Origin: Helicoverpa zea
Taxonomy: Eukaryota > Arthropoda > Insecta > Lepidoptera > Noctuidae
Assembly (NCBI RefSeq): GCF_022581195.2
Contig: NC_061482.1
Span: 15,810,001-15,874,000 of the forward strand
Reading direction: 5' to 3'
DNA length: 64,000 nucleotides
A program made the translations under genes and the position numbers. Below are positions 20,711-31,900 of the stretch, piece by piece; the stretch's first letter is position 1, and every line of letters starts with the position of its first letter. Under the pieces are notes generated by a model. The model made no database searches, was not told where the DNA came from, and worked only from the letters and a program-made list of their open reading frames with translations.

Positions 20711-20750
20711 CCGTATCTGACGTTATGTGTATCATCTGTTGATGATGGAT
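20711..20750 (-). CDS. Titin-like muscle protein, 40-bp micro-exon E23
   Basis: Acceptor GTTTTCAG, donor GTAAGT. It encodes DPSSTDDTHNVRYG across its phase-1 and phase-2 edges, which are exactly what E22 and E24 need. This is a short acidic linker between Ig domains. Confidence 0.8.
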
Positions 20751-20997
20751 CTGAAAACATAATTAAAAAATAAATAAATACTACTTATTGACAAGCAAAA
20801 ATTCTTAAATATAGTAACCATCCAAATAATTGTTGACTTGTGTTCCATCATTAAAACGATAATCATGATAAGCTAATCTTGTAAGTAAATGATTCACTTA
20901 TTTTAAAGTGTGTTCGAGGACGAAAGAGGAACAAACAGACACCCATTCGTACATGCATGCGTACAAACTCGTATTTATAATATTAGTTACGTTTTAC

Positions 20998-21166
20998 CTT
21001 TAGCCTTAATCTGCAAGGATATAATCGCCTTAGCCTCTCCGTGCACATTCCTGGCGACTACGGAGTAAGCTCCAGTGTAATCGAGCTTAGCGTGGGGAAT
21101 CTCGAATCGATACTCAGGTCCGTCTCCAACGCGCTTGAAATGTGTTGCGTCGCGGTAGTAGTCCGG
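20998..21166 (-). CDS. Titin-like muscle protein, exon E22: second half of Ig
   Basis: Acceptor GTCATTTCAG, donor GTAAAA. PDYYRDATHFKRVGDGPEYR, then LDYTGAYSVVARNVHGEAKA. The F strand has AYSV instead of YxC, so the disulphide is missing. Completes the Ig of E21. Confidence 0.9.
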
Positions 21167-21211
21167 CTGAAATGACAATGAAAAGTCACGTGAATTAACA
21201 AAATCATTTAT

Positions 21212-21376
21212 ATTCAAACTTGGCTGCAAAACAGCACTTTTTGAAAGTAAAAAAATTACAAAAGACAGTCCCCACAACGCCCACCCTTCATCTTTTCCTT
21301 TGTGCTTTTGCTGGGAAGAAGTGGCGCAACAAACTCCCCAGCTACACATGTCTATCTGTAGGTTAGAAGAATAGTC
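21212..21376. repeat. Retroelement 3' region, copy 2, in intron
   Basis: Reverse complement of 10,103-10,286 (TTGGCTGCAAAACAGCACTT, TGCTGGGAAGAAGTGGCGCA). The open frame across E22 and this repeat is partly artefact. Confidence 0.6.
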
Positions 21377-21462
21377 CGACCAAAGCCTAAGCAGCAAGTT
21401 TGGATAGGTGAGCCCGTTCTTGAGTTATATACCTATATGGTAAAGATAAAATGTCCTGTTAC

Positions 21463-21595
21463 CTTTAAGAAGTCGCGTAGCCAGTACACATCAGGTTTGG
21501 GATCCCCAATCACTTCGCATGCTATGATGACAGTGTCACCCTCCCTGGCTTCGCTGGAGCGCGGCTTTCGGACGAACATCGGTTCTTTTGAGTAC
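21463..21595 (-). CDS. Titin-like muscle protein, exon E21: first half of Ig
   Basis: Acceptor CGTATTGCAG, donor GTAACA. YSKEPMFVRKPRSSEAREGD, TVIIACEVIGDPKPDVYWLR gives strands A-C with Cys and Trp. The intron falls on a codon boundary as in E24. Confidence 0.9.
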
Positions 21596-22061
21596 CTGCA
21601 ATACGTATAAACTTTGTATAAACTTTACTTTTGAGTATTACTGGAATCTATTGGAACAGTACAGAAATTATGTGACTGAGCATAAAAAGTTTATGCTGAC
21701 GGAATTACCCTTACGTATTATATATACCCTTCATTGCATCAGCGAATTAATATATACATATGTTTGCCAAGACATTGTGTGTTATACTGTTGCTAAAACT
21801 GCCTATTATAATTCCTACACTCTACCTTTACTAACACAGTGTAGCTACTGCTTTGTTTTCAAAATATTTCTTGTCTAACATTATTCAGTGAAGACTTATA
21901 ATTAGCATTCTGCCGTCTGTGATAACTAAGTAATTTTAAGCTTATGACTTCTTTCGAAAATTTGTATACATAGCTGTCAATCTTCCATAATTAAACGGTT
22001 AATTTTAGAGTTCTACCTTCTTCATTGCGCAAGCTGTATTGTACTCTTCGAAGTGACTTAC

Positions 22062-22356
22062 CGTTCATCAGGTGCATTAATCACGACTGGCGGCGTCCTC
22101 TTCTCTCGAGGCTGTGCCCCAGCCACTACTTCCACCTTCCCCGAAGTTGAGGCTCTCCCCACCTCATTAGAAGCGGTACAGGTGTACACTCCTGCATCTC
22201 TGCACGTGACGAATGCGAGAGCCAGTTCTATCTGTCCGTCACGGTCTAGTGTCATGATGGCGCGGCGGCTTGGACGGAGCCTGACGCCATCGCGGTACCA
22301 AGTCACGCCAACGGACGGGTAGGCTTCTACCACGGCTGATATTCGGAGCTCGTCAC
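22062..22356 (-). CDS. Titin-like muscle protein, exon E20: most of an Ig domain
   Basis: Acceptor CTTCTTTCACAG, donor GTAAGT. DELRISAVVEAYPSVGVTWY, RDGVRLRPSRR, then CRDAGVYTCTASNEVGRAST, a full C-to-G strand set with the DAGVYTC motif, and a proline-rich tail (KRTPPVVINAPDE). The B-strand Cys position is Ala. Confidence 0.9.
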
Positions 22357-22679
22357 CTGTGAAAGAAGATTAGTTGTTTTAGCTATGAGCCTCATGTAAG
22401 TTATGAAAGAAGTTGATCAAAGTGTGGTAATTTGTCGACTGTTTTCAGAAATATGGGGCTCGATTCTGAAGGCTTGTTCTTTCAAGCTTCCCAAAAAGTG
22501 TTTACAAATATAACAATTTACAATTGCAAGGGACACGCTCAACCCAAACAATTTCAGTTGTTCCTTGTTTTTTCATTATGTTCACTAATGTACCATCCAT
22601 TAACTATCACTAATTTATTAAAAATACGTAACTATTTTAAATGCTTCTGTATGTTCATCAAAGTACTCCGATACAATAC

Positions 22680-22889
22680 CTTCACGCAATCTGTAGAGAG
22701 GCTCAAGCCCACAGCAGAACTCGGGAGCCACGTATGCCCTAATGCCCTTGTCTACCACCAGGCTGCATCGGCAGCTGACGGCTCCACTGCTGTTCCTGGC
22801 CATGGCCTCATACACCCCTCCATCTTCTAGAGTCGTGGGGGCTATTTCAAGCGTATGGAAGTGTTCGTCCTGGTAGACGCTGCGCCGAC
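22680..22889 (-). CDS. Titin-like muscle protein, exon E19: Ig end and next Ig start
   Basis: Acceptor ATTTTCAAG, donor GTATTG (a weaker donor). RRSVYQDEHFHTLEIAPTTL, EDGGVYEAMARNSSGAVSCR completes the Ig of E18; VAPEFCCGLEPLYRLRE starts the Ig of E20. Phase agrees on both sides. Confidence 0.85.
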
Positions 22890-23179
22890 CTTGAAAATTT
22901 GGAATTTCATGTTAGAATGTTTTTCGAGAAAACTAGAGCTGTTTATTTTATGAGTTTGTCCATGTCCTTTAAATGGGTTCAAGCTGTCGCGTTTGTTTCC
23001 CTATAGTTTTTATACCGTGGCAATCATGTTTGGAGCTCTTGGCAGCTACGGAACGTAGAATGTTTCAGGATTTAATTTCAAGACTTTAACTTTGCTTGAA
23101 TCATTTATCAAAGTAAAGGCATTCGTTTAACAACAAAAAAAAGTGGTCCCAAAAGTGTATATAGATATGAGCTACAGTA

Positions 23180-23285
23180 GTTACAAAGACATGGTGGTCT
23201 AGTGGGCACCTGGGTAAAGCACCTCTCATGTATGAGTGTGTAGGTTCGATTGCAGATCAAGCAGGCACCCATGAAACTTTTCTAT
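23180..23285 (+). repeat. tRNA-derived SINE head in intron
   Basis: CATGGTGGTCTAGTGGGCAC and GTAGGTTCGATTGCAG look like A and B boxes. No full tRNA fold, so a retroposed head. Confidence 0.45.
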
Positions 23286-23451
23286 GTTTACCAAGGGCTA
23301 CTTAAATGGTGAAGGATCTCGAAGAAATCTTTACCATTGAAATCACAAACCCGCATTGTGCAAGCGTGGTGATTAACGCTCAATCCTTGTTCGTGTGAAA
23401 GGCGGCATGTGCCCAGCAGAACGATGCATAAGAAAGGGCGTAAGTACTTAC

Positions 23452-23618
23452 TGTCAAGCACCAAATGCTCTCCATCCTTAAACCAGTTGAGGGTCGGCGG
23501 CGGGTTGCCGACGACCTGGCACGTCAGTCGCACAGGGTACGTGGCCTGCACGCGACGGTCTCGGAGGCGCATCGTAAACTGGGGAGGGTAGTCACCTTCT
23601 GCATCTTGAGAACGCTCT
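23452..23618 (-). CDS. Titin-like muscle protein, exon E18: first half of Ig
   Basis: Acceptor CCTTTTCCAG, donor GTAAGT. ERSQDAEGDYPPQFTMRLRD, YPVRLTCQVVGNPPPTLNWF, KDGEHLVLD gives strands A-C' with Cys and Trp. Confidence 0.9.
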
Positions 23619-24098
23619 CTGGAAAAGGATTGGGATTTTGTGAGTTCTGGTTATTTTGAACGAATTATGATAAGTGTTATCATACCTACTTCTATTTAGC
23701 TAAAGTCATTTTTTGTGTAATAGATAGACATGTGAAAGCTCTTTAAAAACGTCAAGCTATTTGCATGGTTTCAAAGAATACTTTCTAGCCTTGTATCCAT
23801 TGCATCATTTAGAAACATTCGTTGTCCAAAAAGCGTAAAAAATTGGAGTATACATAGATAAAAAAATAAATCTTTGGCACATGAGGAGGAAACATCAGTA
23901 TACTAAAATAAAAACATACAAGAATTTTATGAAGTGCCATAAACAATAACAGGTGCACAATGAAAATAATCAGTTTTGATGTACATACACGATAGATATC
24001 ATACTAAACACACAACGAAAATAAACTCTATATTTCCCAAAAATAACACCGTAATTCCTATCAATATTAATGAATAATATAATGACTAGAAGGCTCAC

Positions 24099-24729
24099 CT
24101 CTTAAGCTTAGCATCAGCTTCCCATATGAGTCTGTCTGTAACGACGGCCAGTCTCGCATACGTCGACGCTCTGCCGTGGACATTGGACGCCTCGCAGCTG
24201 TATCTCGCCTCATCTTCAATACAAATGCCCTTGATCGTCAACGAACAGTCTTGACCGTTGTACAGAGTCGTCATCCGGCTCTCTTCCTCAATCTCGTGCC
24301 CATTCTTCATCCAAACTATTTCAGGCACCGGCTTGCCCTTCACACTGCAGCTTAAGTTCGCCGTCTCGCCCGCTAACACCTTCAGTTGTCCTGGCAAGAT
24401 CTCCACAAACTCCGGTCGGTCTCCAGCTAGACCAACGCCAAATGGTGTTGATGTTTGCACCGATTCTCCCCAACCGTATCTGTTTCTAGGAGTCACTCGG
24501 AAGTGGTATTCTTCGCCTTGTTTTAGGTTGAAAGCGTCGAACGAGTTTAAGGGGGTTATGCCGAGTTCAACCCAGCGAGCTCCACCTTCTTTGCCGAGAA
24601 GCCAGCTTTCTATCTTGTAGGCGAGCACTGGGGCGGTGTCGCGGGGGTCGGCTTTCGGCCAGGCGAGAGAGACCCAGTTGTTGCCTCCGTCCACGACGCT
24701 CGGCTCACCCGGGATGCGGTCCGGCACGG
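24099..24729 (-). CDS. Titin-like muscle protein, exon E17: FN3 domain and Ig domain
   Basis: Acceptor TCGTTTTAG, donor GTGAGC. An FN3 domain (PDRIPGEPSVVDGGNNWVSL, AWPKADPRDTAPVLAYKIE, LKQGEEYHFRVTPRNRYGWG) has the hallmark W in strand B and YxFRVxxxNxxG in strand F. An Ig domain follows (RPEFVEILPGQLKVLAGETA, CSVKGKPVPEIVWMKNG, DEARYSCEASNVHGRAS). This is the only FN3 visible in the gene part present. Single FN3 domains among many Igs occur in several insect muscle giants, so it does not settle orthology. Confidence 0.93.
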
Positions 24730-25110
24730 CTAAAACGAGAACCGATGCGGCACTGACCTTAAAGAATACTTGACGTGATGCCAGCCGACACTGCCAGATG
24801 ACTTATTGTATTGATTTGAGATTGATCGGGCCAGAATTGGCAGGTTAGGTTAAATATAAATAGTGGGGATGATCTAATGATTTGTTGCTGAGTGCTCAGC
24901 GTTACCGCCACGGTAATGATGACTGACTGGCGGTAGGCGTGTTAACGGGTTTGTTATCACGCGTTGTGTAACATCTGAGCTACGATCTGAGCGCACTGGC
25001 AGGTTTAACGGCCGGCATATACGCAAGTATTCATTCGAGGACAGATATGCGGTAGTCAAGTTTAAAGATTTAGAGTAGCACCCGCACAATGTAGACTAAA
25101 CTATCAGTCG

Positions 25111-25679
25111 TTTTTAGGGTTCCGTAGCCAAAATGGCAAAAACGGAACCCTTATAGTTTCGTCATGTCCGTCTGTCCGTCTGTCCGTCTGTCCGTCTGTC
25201 ACAGCCGATTTACTCGGAAACTATAAGTACTACAGTGATGAAATTTGATGGGAATATGTGTTGTATGAACCGCTACAAAAATATGACACTAAAGAGTAAA
25301 AAAAAGAATTGGGGGTGGGGCCCCCCATACATGTAACTGAGGGATGAATTTTTTTTTTTCGATGTACATACCCGTGTGGGGTATCAATGGAAAGGTCTTT
25401 TAAAATGATATAAAGTTTTCTAAAAAACATTTTTCTTAAAGTGAACGGTTTTTGAGATATCAGCTCTCAAAGTCGTAAAAAGTATGTCCCCCCCCTCTAT
25501 TTTTATAACTACGGGGTATAAAATTCTAAAAAAAATAGAGGTGATGCATGCTAATTAACTCTTTCAACGATTTTTGGTTTGATCAAAGTATCTCTTATAG
25601 TTTTTGAGATAGGTTGATTTAACTGTAATTTACGGAACCCTTCGTGCACGAGTCCGACTCGCACTTGGCCGGTTTTTTT
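25111..25679 (+). repeat. 569-bp lepidopteran repeat with hairpin ends, in intron
   Basis: Starts AGGGTTCCGT...ACGGAACCCT (a 10-bp inverted pair), has four TGTCCGTC tandem units at about 25,168-25,201, and ends GTGCACGAGTCCGACTCGCA then CTTGGCCGG, itself a small hairpin. I know this family as very common in moth genomes. A second 3' end is at 13,990-14,143. Confidence 0.7.
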
Positions 25680-25906
25680 ATTTATAACATTTTTTATAAA
25701 GAATACCTTGATTCCCATTTAAAGATTTCAGTCGTTCTAATACCAGAAAAAATCCTGATCTTCATAAAATGCGTACTACGATTCATCTTCATACTGATTT
25801 ATGAGCCCAAATGAACTATCAGCCGACAAAAAAGAAAGTTAAAAGTAAAAGTTTGCGGTGTGCCTACTGCTAATAAAACATTTTGAGGACTTATGAGAAT
25901 ACTTAC

Positions 25907-26000
25907 ATTTGTACTTCCTTTCAGATATGGACAAAGCCGAATCATCCAAAGGATAAGTCCAGTCTGATATTAAGTTTTCGGACGAAGCTCGCTGTCTTAC
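25907..26000 (-). CDS. Titin-like muscle protein, 94-bp exon E16: linker
   Basis: Found by phase logic: E15 ends on a codon boundary while E17 needs one extra base. Acceptor CTTTCCTCAG, donor GTAAGT. VRQRASSENLISDWTYPLDD then SALSISERKYK joins Ig to FN3 and restores the frame. Confidence 0.85.
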
Positions 26001-26218
26001 CTGAGGAAAGAATAGCAGCAGAATATGAATATGAAGAAATACATACGTGTTTAGTCAGCAAGATATCTTGAGATACCATGAGGTATTAAATTGTAGGGAA
26101 CAACGGTATTTGTTAACTATAGCTAACATAACAAGCGATGCCTTCACTTGGACAACTATTCTACTCTCATTTCAATATTTAGAATACATGCCACAAGACA
26201 CATATGAATGAAACTCAC

Positions 26219-26391
26219 CACAACAGTGACGAACGCACGGTCGCATCCATACGCGTTCCTCGCAAGAATGCAATAAGTACCGGCGTCAGATACCACGGAT
26301 CTCTTCAACGTGAACTTGACGTAATCATCGGACGTCATCTTGCAGACTCGCTGGCTGGTCGTGATGTCCCGAATGCCTTTCATGAATACCA
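26219..26391 (-). CDS. Titin-like muscle protein, exon E15: second part of Ig
   Basis: Acceptor CAAATTCCACAG, donor GTGAGT. VVFMKGIRDITTSQRVCKMT, then VVSDAGTYCILARNAYGCDR with DAGTYC. The core Trp of strand C is replaced by Phe (VVFMKG), unusual for an Ig. Confidence 0.9.
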
Positions 26392-26682
26392 CTGTGGAAT
26401 TTGACAATGGAAATACTTAGATGATGTAGTTTGTACTTACTAGCAAACATGTAGTGAGGCAATGTTATTGAGAGACCTACATTATTTTTTTATTTGAACG
26501 TTTCAAGAGCAAAAGGGAGATGAAGAGGAAATAATAATAAGATCAGATTGAATCGAAAACTCAACATTTCTATAAATACTTGTATAAACAAAATGAAAAA
26601 AATCTTGAAAAAGTAGCTACGAAAGGATTCCAATTGGTTTGTTTTTGCAGTTGCAAGTCAAGATATAAGGAACATTTCTTAC

Positions 26683-27159
26683 CCTTAGGCTTAGGCTCGC
26701 CTTGAACCCTGAATGAAATATTGACATCTTCGCCAACAGATATCAGAATATCCTTATCAGGCCTGCCCGCTATGATAGCTGGCTTGCCTTCGTGTTCTGT
26801 GGGAGGTACCACGGTGATCGCAGCATTCATATCAACGTTACCATGAGTACTCCACGCTCTGCATGTGTATAGACCAGATTCCTTTTCAGTGACATCCGAA
26901 AGGGCGAGAGTATAAAGACCCTGTTCTACAAACGTTCTTGCGTTCCTATAGACTTCAGTGACGGAGCGACCTTCTCGGAGCCATTCTACCCTGGTAGGGC
27001 AGCCTCGGATTTCCACCTGCAGGCCTATAGTGCCCCCTTTGACGACCTTGTAGTCTGATAGAACGTTAGTGAAGTGAGGTCTTCGTGATTCCAAAGCTTG
27101 GCGGTTGAAGTGAGATCTTTCTCGCGTGGCCAAGTTTGGACTGAGGCGATTTTCTTTAC
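26683..27159 (-). CDS. Titin-like muscle protein, exon E14: Ig domain and start of next
   Basis: Acceptor CAATTTCAG, donor GTAAGA. RPHFTNVLSDYKVVKGGTIG, EIRGCPTRVEWLREGRS, KESGLYTCRAWSTHGNVD is one Ig. GKPAIIAGRPDKDILISVGE, DVNISFRVQGEPKPK starts the Ig finished in E15. Confidence 0.92.
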
Positions 27160-27430
27160 CTGAAATTGAATGATGAGTAGTTTACACAGCTGTTTAGAGT
27201 TCAACTAGATTTTGTAAATTACTTCTAAGACAAAGCCAAGACACTAAGTTCAATCTAAGTTCTGCTATTGGTCTCTAACATGAGTCATTAATGGCTGTTC
27301 AAAATATTCTATCTTTTCATTGTTTTTTTTTATAGGGATTTAATTTTGACATTAGCCCCATACAGGTAATGACAATAGATAAATATCGGGAACGGCCATG
27401 AATAAGCCGTCATTAGCTCATGTTACTCAC

Positions 27431-27682
27431 CAGTAAAGCTAACAATATGTGTGATCTGATCCGTCCACACGGAGTTCTCGGCTTTGCACGTGTACTTCCC
27501 GCTGTCTTCTGGAGTCGGCGAGCTGATCGACAGCCTGCAGACGCCATCAGCGAGGTAGTAGGCTTGATACCTCTCGTTAGTGGTGATGGCTTTGTCGTCT
27601 TTAAGCCAGGTGATCGTAGGAAGCGGCTGGCCGCGGATTCGGCATTCTAGGATCAGCTCGTTTTCGGCCAAGTGGTATGTAT
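27431..27682 (-). CDS. Titin-like muscle protein, exon E13: Ig domain
   Basis: Acceptor TTTACTACAG, donor GTGAGT, both phase 1. TYHLAENELILECRIRGQPL, PTITWLKDDKAITTNERY, PEDSGKYTCKAENSVWT, a canonical I-set Ig with Cys, Trp and the DSGKYTC motif. Its A strand (PPTFTRSIR) is supplied by the end of E12. Confidence 0.95.
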
Positions 27683-27725
27683 CTGTAGTAAAAACATCGA
27701 GTATGTTTAGATATACATCTTCTTC

Positions 27726-27838
27726 TTATATATAAAAATGAATTGCTGTTCGTAAGTCTTCGAGAATGGCTGGACCGATTTGGCTTATTTTGGTTTTAAA
27801 ATATTTTTAGAAGTCTAGGGAAGGTTTAAAGTTTGATG
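27726..27838 (+). repeat. Dispersed lepidopteran repeat in intron
   Basis: TATATAAAAATGAATTGCTG, CTGGACCGATTTGGCTTATT and GTCTAGGGAAGGTTTAAA match, from memory, a Helitron-like repeat common in moths. The rest of this 1.2-kb intron (27,839-28,929) shows nothing. Confidence 0.5.
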
Positions 27839-28929
27839 GGTTGATAATAATAAATTAGTAGTTTAGAAAACCTGAAAAATACGCTTTTATAAACACACGT
27901 TCAAAGTTCATTACAAGCCCTTTCGAACAAGTCCAAACACGGCTATACGATATTCCATCATGGAAATCCCAAGCCTGTTTTCAGGCTAACCGAAGGATAC
28001 AATATTTTTAACGAATTAATCTATATGTGACATTATGTCTTTCACAGCTTTCACGATCTTTAAAGACACAAAACCCCAAAGTAGGTGTACTTTAGTAATT
28101 TTGGAAAAATTTACGAACTAGTTATTGAGAAAAATGATATGTATCTACATATATGTATGTATATGCATACTTAAATATTTTTGCCAAGAGTGTGTTTAAG
28201 AGTGTAGTTGCAAATAATATAAGAAAGAACATTTCTCAATAATGTCATCAGCCATGTTACAATACAATAACAATATCAATTTTATTCACGAACTAACATC
28301 TATACGAATTACTTATGTAGTCCGTGTCCTCTAGATTCCGTTGTACAATCCCTAGTTAGCTGGCTAGTTACAGACAGCTGAACTATATAGTCTCACACGT
28401 ATTTGTGAAACGAGTACCCTAGGGCTTTCCGTAGTGTCATCAAAATGCTGGTAGAATGGCAGCAAAAAACCCAAGACCGAGAGAAATGGAAGCCTTCACC
28501 TGAGGGGGGTTCCAGTAACAAAATGTACGTACGTACATAAATTAGTAAATAAAATTATTTTTCCTTTAATTCCTTTATCGAATAATAGATGGCGTTAGTG
28601 ACATGGGTATGAAACATTGAGATAGGAATATATGAAAGCATTTTGGTGACTCACGCGAGGTCACGACCTTCCGGGCCTTACGAATTTATCCTTATTACCA
28701 ATTCGGGTATTATGTTGTGAGTCACCCTCAGTTCTATTTCGGTGAAAATTCGGGGAAATGGAAGATTATATCGAGCCTTTGGTAGCTGGTTTACTTTAGT
28801 GTAATTGAAGTAAAAAGTTACGCATATATAAACGTTGCTTAAGCATGTCTTAAAACGTTGCTTAGAAGGTGATTAGAGATTTTTATAAGTAAGGCTGATT
28901 GTCTATTAAAGTAAAATTTTAAAACTCAC

Positions 28930-31900
28930 CGCGAATAGATCTAGTGAAGGTCGGTGGGATGGGAGAAGCTTCGAAGCTCGGGTACACTTTTAGGTTGGCA
29001 ACAGTGTTCACAGACCCATTTTCATTCTCAACCGTGCACGTGTATTCAGCTGAATCACTCACAACGGCATTCAAAACTTCAAGTGTAATAAGCCCATCGA
29101 TAAACTTCGTCCTATACTTCAATTTGTCATCTAGAAGCACGCCATTTTTGTACCAAGTAATTTTAGGATCAGATGACGATAAGACACTACATGTTAGCTT
29201 GACCCTTGAGCCCTCAACGGCAGTTCTGTCGGTAAGGTAAGTAGAAAATACAGGTTTTCTTTTCAGGTCTCTAGACAGCCCGGAGCGCTTTTCCGAAACT
29301 AAGCTTCGTGCTTCGCTTAAAGCTTTAGACCTATGTCTCTCAACCCTTTTGTCAGACTCCGTCCTGTCGTACCTTTCAGTCCTCCTTTCGTCGCTACTGA
29401 CAGGTTGCGGTGGCGCTGAAGATCTTAGCTGCGAGTCTAATACCAAAGTTTTAGCTTTGTAGATAGTCCCACTCCTGCCAAGTGACTCTCTTTCTGAGAA
29501 TTTTTCGTGTTCAAAAGTTCTCTCTCTGTAACCGGGTGGTCGTGAGAATTCCATGGTGTAATCTCTGTGGTTGTGGTCCACGAATTTGGTTCGTTCGACA
29601 GAACTTTGTCTGGTTGGTTCGTAGTGGTACTCTTTTATGTAATGGTCGTCTACATCAGTTGCGGTAGTCACGTCGCCATTCGTTGTTCGTCTGGGCTTGG
29701 AGACTTGTACCTCAGAAGTTGATGACGGCTTTTGAATGTCATCAAATAACTGTTCTTCAATTTGACGTCGTTTTTCTTGTCTTATTCTTCGTTCATTTTC
29801 TCTAAGCTCCTGTTCACGTTTATCGATTTCTTCCTGTTCTTTTAGGAATCTAGCTTTTTCTTCTTCCTTCCTCTTCTTAGCTGCGTCTTTACGAGCCTTT
29901 TCTAATGCCTCTGATTCTAGTTTCATGCGTTCTTCCTCTTCCTCTCTTTTCTTTTTGGCAATCCTTTTCTTTTCAAGTCGAGCTTTTTCTTCTTCTTCTC
30001 GTACTTTTTCTTCTTGTTTTTCTTTTTCAAGTCTTGCTATTCTTTTCTTTTCCCTCTCTTGTTTTTCTTCTTCTTCTTGTTTAGTTTTATTTTCTCGTTC
30101 TATGGCTTCTAATCTTTCTTTCTCTTTTAATTTTTCTTCATCCTTTTTCTTTTTCTCAGCCGCTTCTTTTTCTTTTAATGCCTTTTCTTCTTGCTCTAGT
30201 TTTAATTTTTCTTCTTGTTTTCGTTTCTTTTCGGCAAGTTTCACCTTCTCCTCTCTTTTCTCAGTATCCTTTTCCTTTTTCAGCTTTTCTTCTTCTTGAC
30301 GTTCTTTTTCTTTTTTGCTCTCTAGTTCTTTTTCTTTGGCCTCTTTTTCACGTTTTTCCACTTTGGCTTTTTCTTTATTATCTGTGGTATGATCCAGTTT
30401 AGATTTTCCTTCTTCTACTTTAGGTAGTTGTTCTTCACCTGCACTTAGCCTTTTGGGCTTGTCAGTTTTCGTTTTTGCTCCATTTTTCTCGTCTTCATCC
30501 TTTTTGCTTTTTGACACCTTTGCCTTTACAAGTCCCTCTTTCTTTTTCTTTTCAGTCTCTGAGCTTTCTTTTTCAGCATCCTTAGTTTTTGCGACATCTT
30601 CCTGAAGTTTTTCGGTTTCATTATGTTCAAACTTTTCACCGTTAGTGGCTTGTATCTTTACTGCATCATCTTTTTCTGTCTTGTTCACTTCCAAATTGGG
30701 TTCGGAGTCTTTTTTCTTTTTCTTAGAAGGCCTTTTCTTTTCGGCCCCGCCTTTCTCAAGTTCTTCAGCCTCTACTTGCTGTTTCTTGAGTTTCTTAGCC
30801 TCAGCTTGTTGATCCTCAAGTTTTTCAGCTTCAAGTCGCTCTTTCTCGAGTTTTTCAGCTTCAAGTCGCTTTTTCTCAAGTTTTTCAGCTTCAAGTCGCT
30901 CTTTCTCTAACTTTTCAGCCTCAAGCTTCTGTTTCTCGAGCCTTTCAACTTCAGCTTGCCCCTTAGCGAGTTTGTCAGCCTTTGCTTGCTTCTTGGCAAG
31001 CTTTTCAGCTTTCACGCGCTCTTGTTCTTGCTTTTCAATCTCGAGTCGCTGTTTCTCAAGTTTTTCAGCTTCGAGTCTCTCTTTCTCGAGCTTTTCAGCT
31101 TCTACGCGGTCCTGCTCTTGTTCTTCAGCCTCAACTCGCTCCTTCTCTTCCTTTTCGGCTTTTAGTTTATCCTTCTCAAGTTTTTCAGCCTCTAGTCGTT
31201 CCTTCTCGAGCCGTTCAACTTCAGCTTGTTCTTTAGCGAGTTTTTCAGCTTTAACTCGTTCCTTTTCTTGCTTTTCAGCTTCAAGGCGCTGCTTCTCTAG
31301 ATTTTCAGCTTCTAGGCGCTCCTTCTGTACCTTCTCGGCTTCTAAGCGTTCCTTCTCGAGCTTTTCAGCGTCTAATCGTTCCTTTTCAAGCCGTTCAGCT
31401 GCAGCTTGTTCCTTCGCTAATTTTTCAGCCTTTGCTTGTTTCTTTGCGAGTTTTTCAGCTTTAACTCTCTCCTTTTCTTGCTTTTCAGCTTCCAAGCGCT
31501 CCTTCTCTGCCTTTTCAACTTCTAGGCGTTCCTTCTCCCGCTGTTCTTCCTCAACGCGCTCCTTCTCTAGTTTTTCAGCCTCTAGGCGTTCTTTTTCTAG
31601 CTTTTCTGCTTCCAGGCGCTCTTGCTCTCGTTTTTCAGCTTCAAGTTTCTCGTTCTCGATCTTTTCAGCTTCAAGTCTCTCCTTTTCAAGCTGTTCAGCT
31701 TCTGCTTGTTCCTTAGCGAGTTTTTCAGCCTTTGCTTGTTTCTTAGCTAGCTTTTCAGCTTTCATCCGCTCCTTATCCAGCTTTTCAACCTCAAGTCGCT
31801 CTTTCTCTAACTTTTCAGCTTCAACTCTCTCCTTCTCGAGCTTTTCAGCTTCTAGTTTATCCTTCTCAATTTTTTCCGCTTCAACTCTCTCTTTTTCTTG

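Noticed and set aside
25174..25201. TGTCCGTC microsatellite as a separate feature
   Set aside because: It is an internal part of the dispersed repeat at 25,111-25,679.
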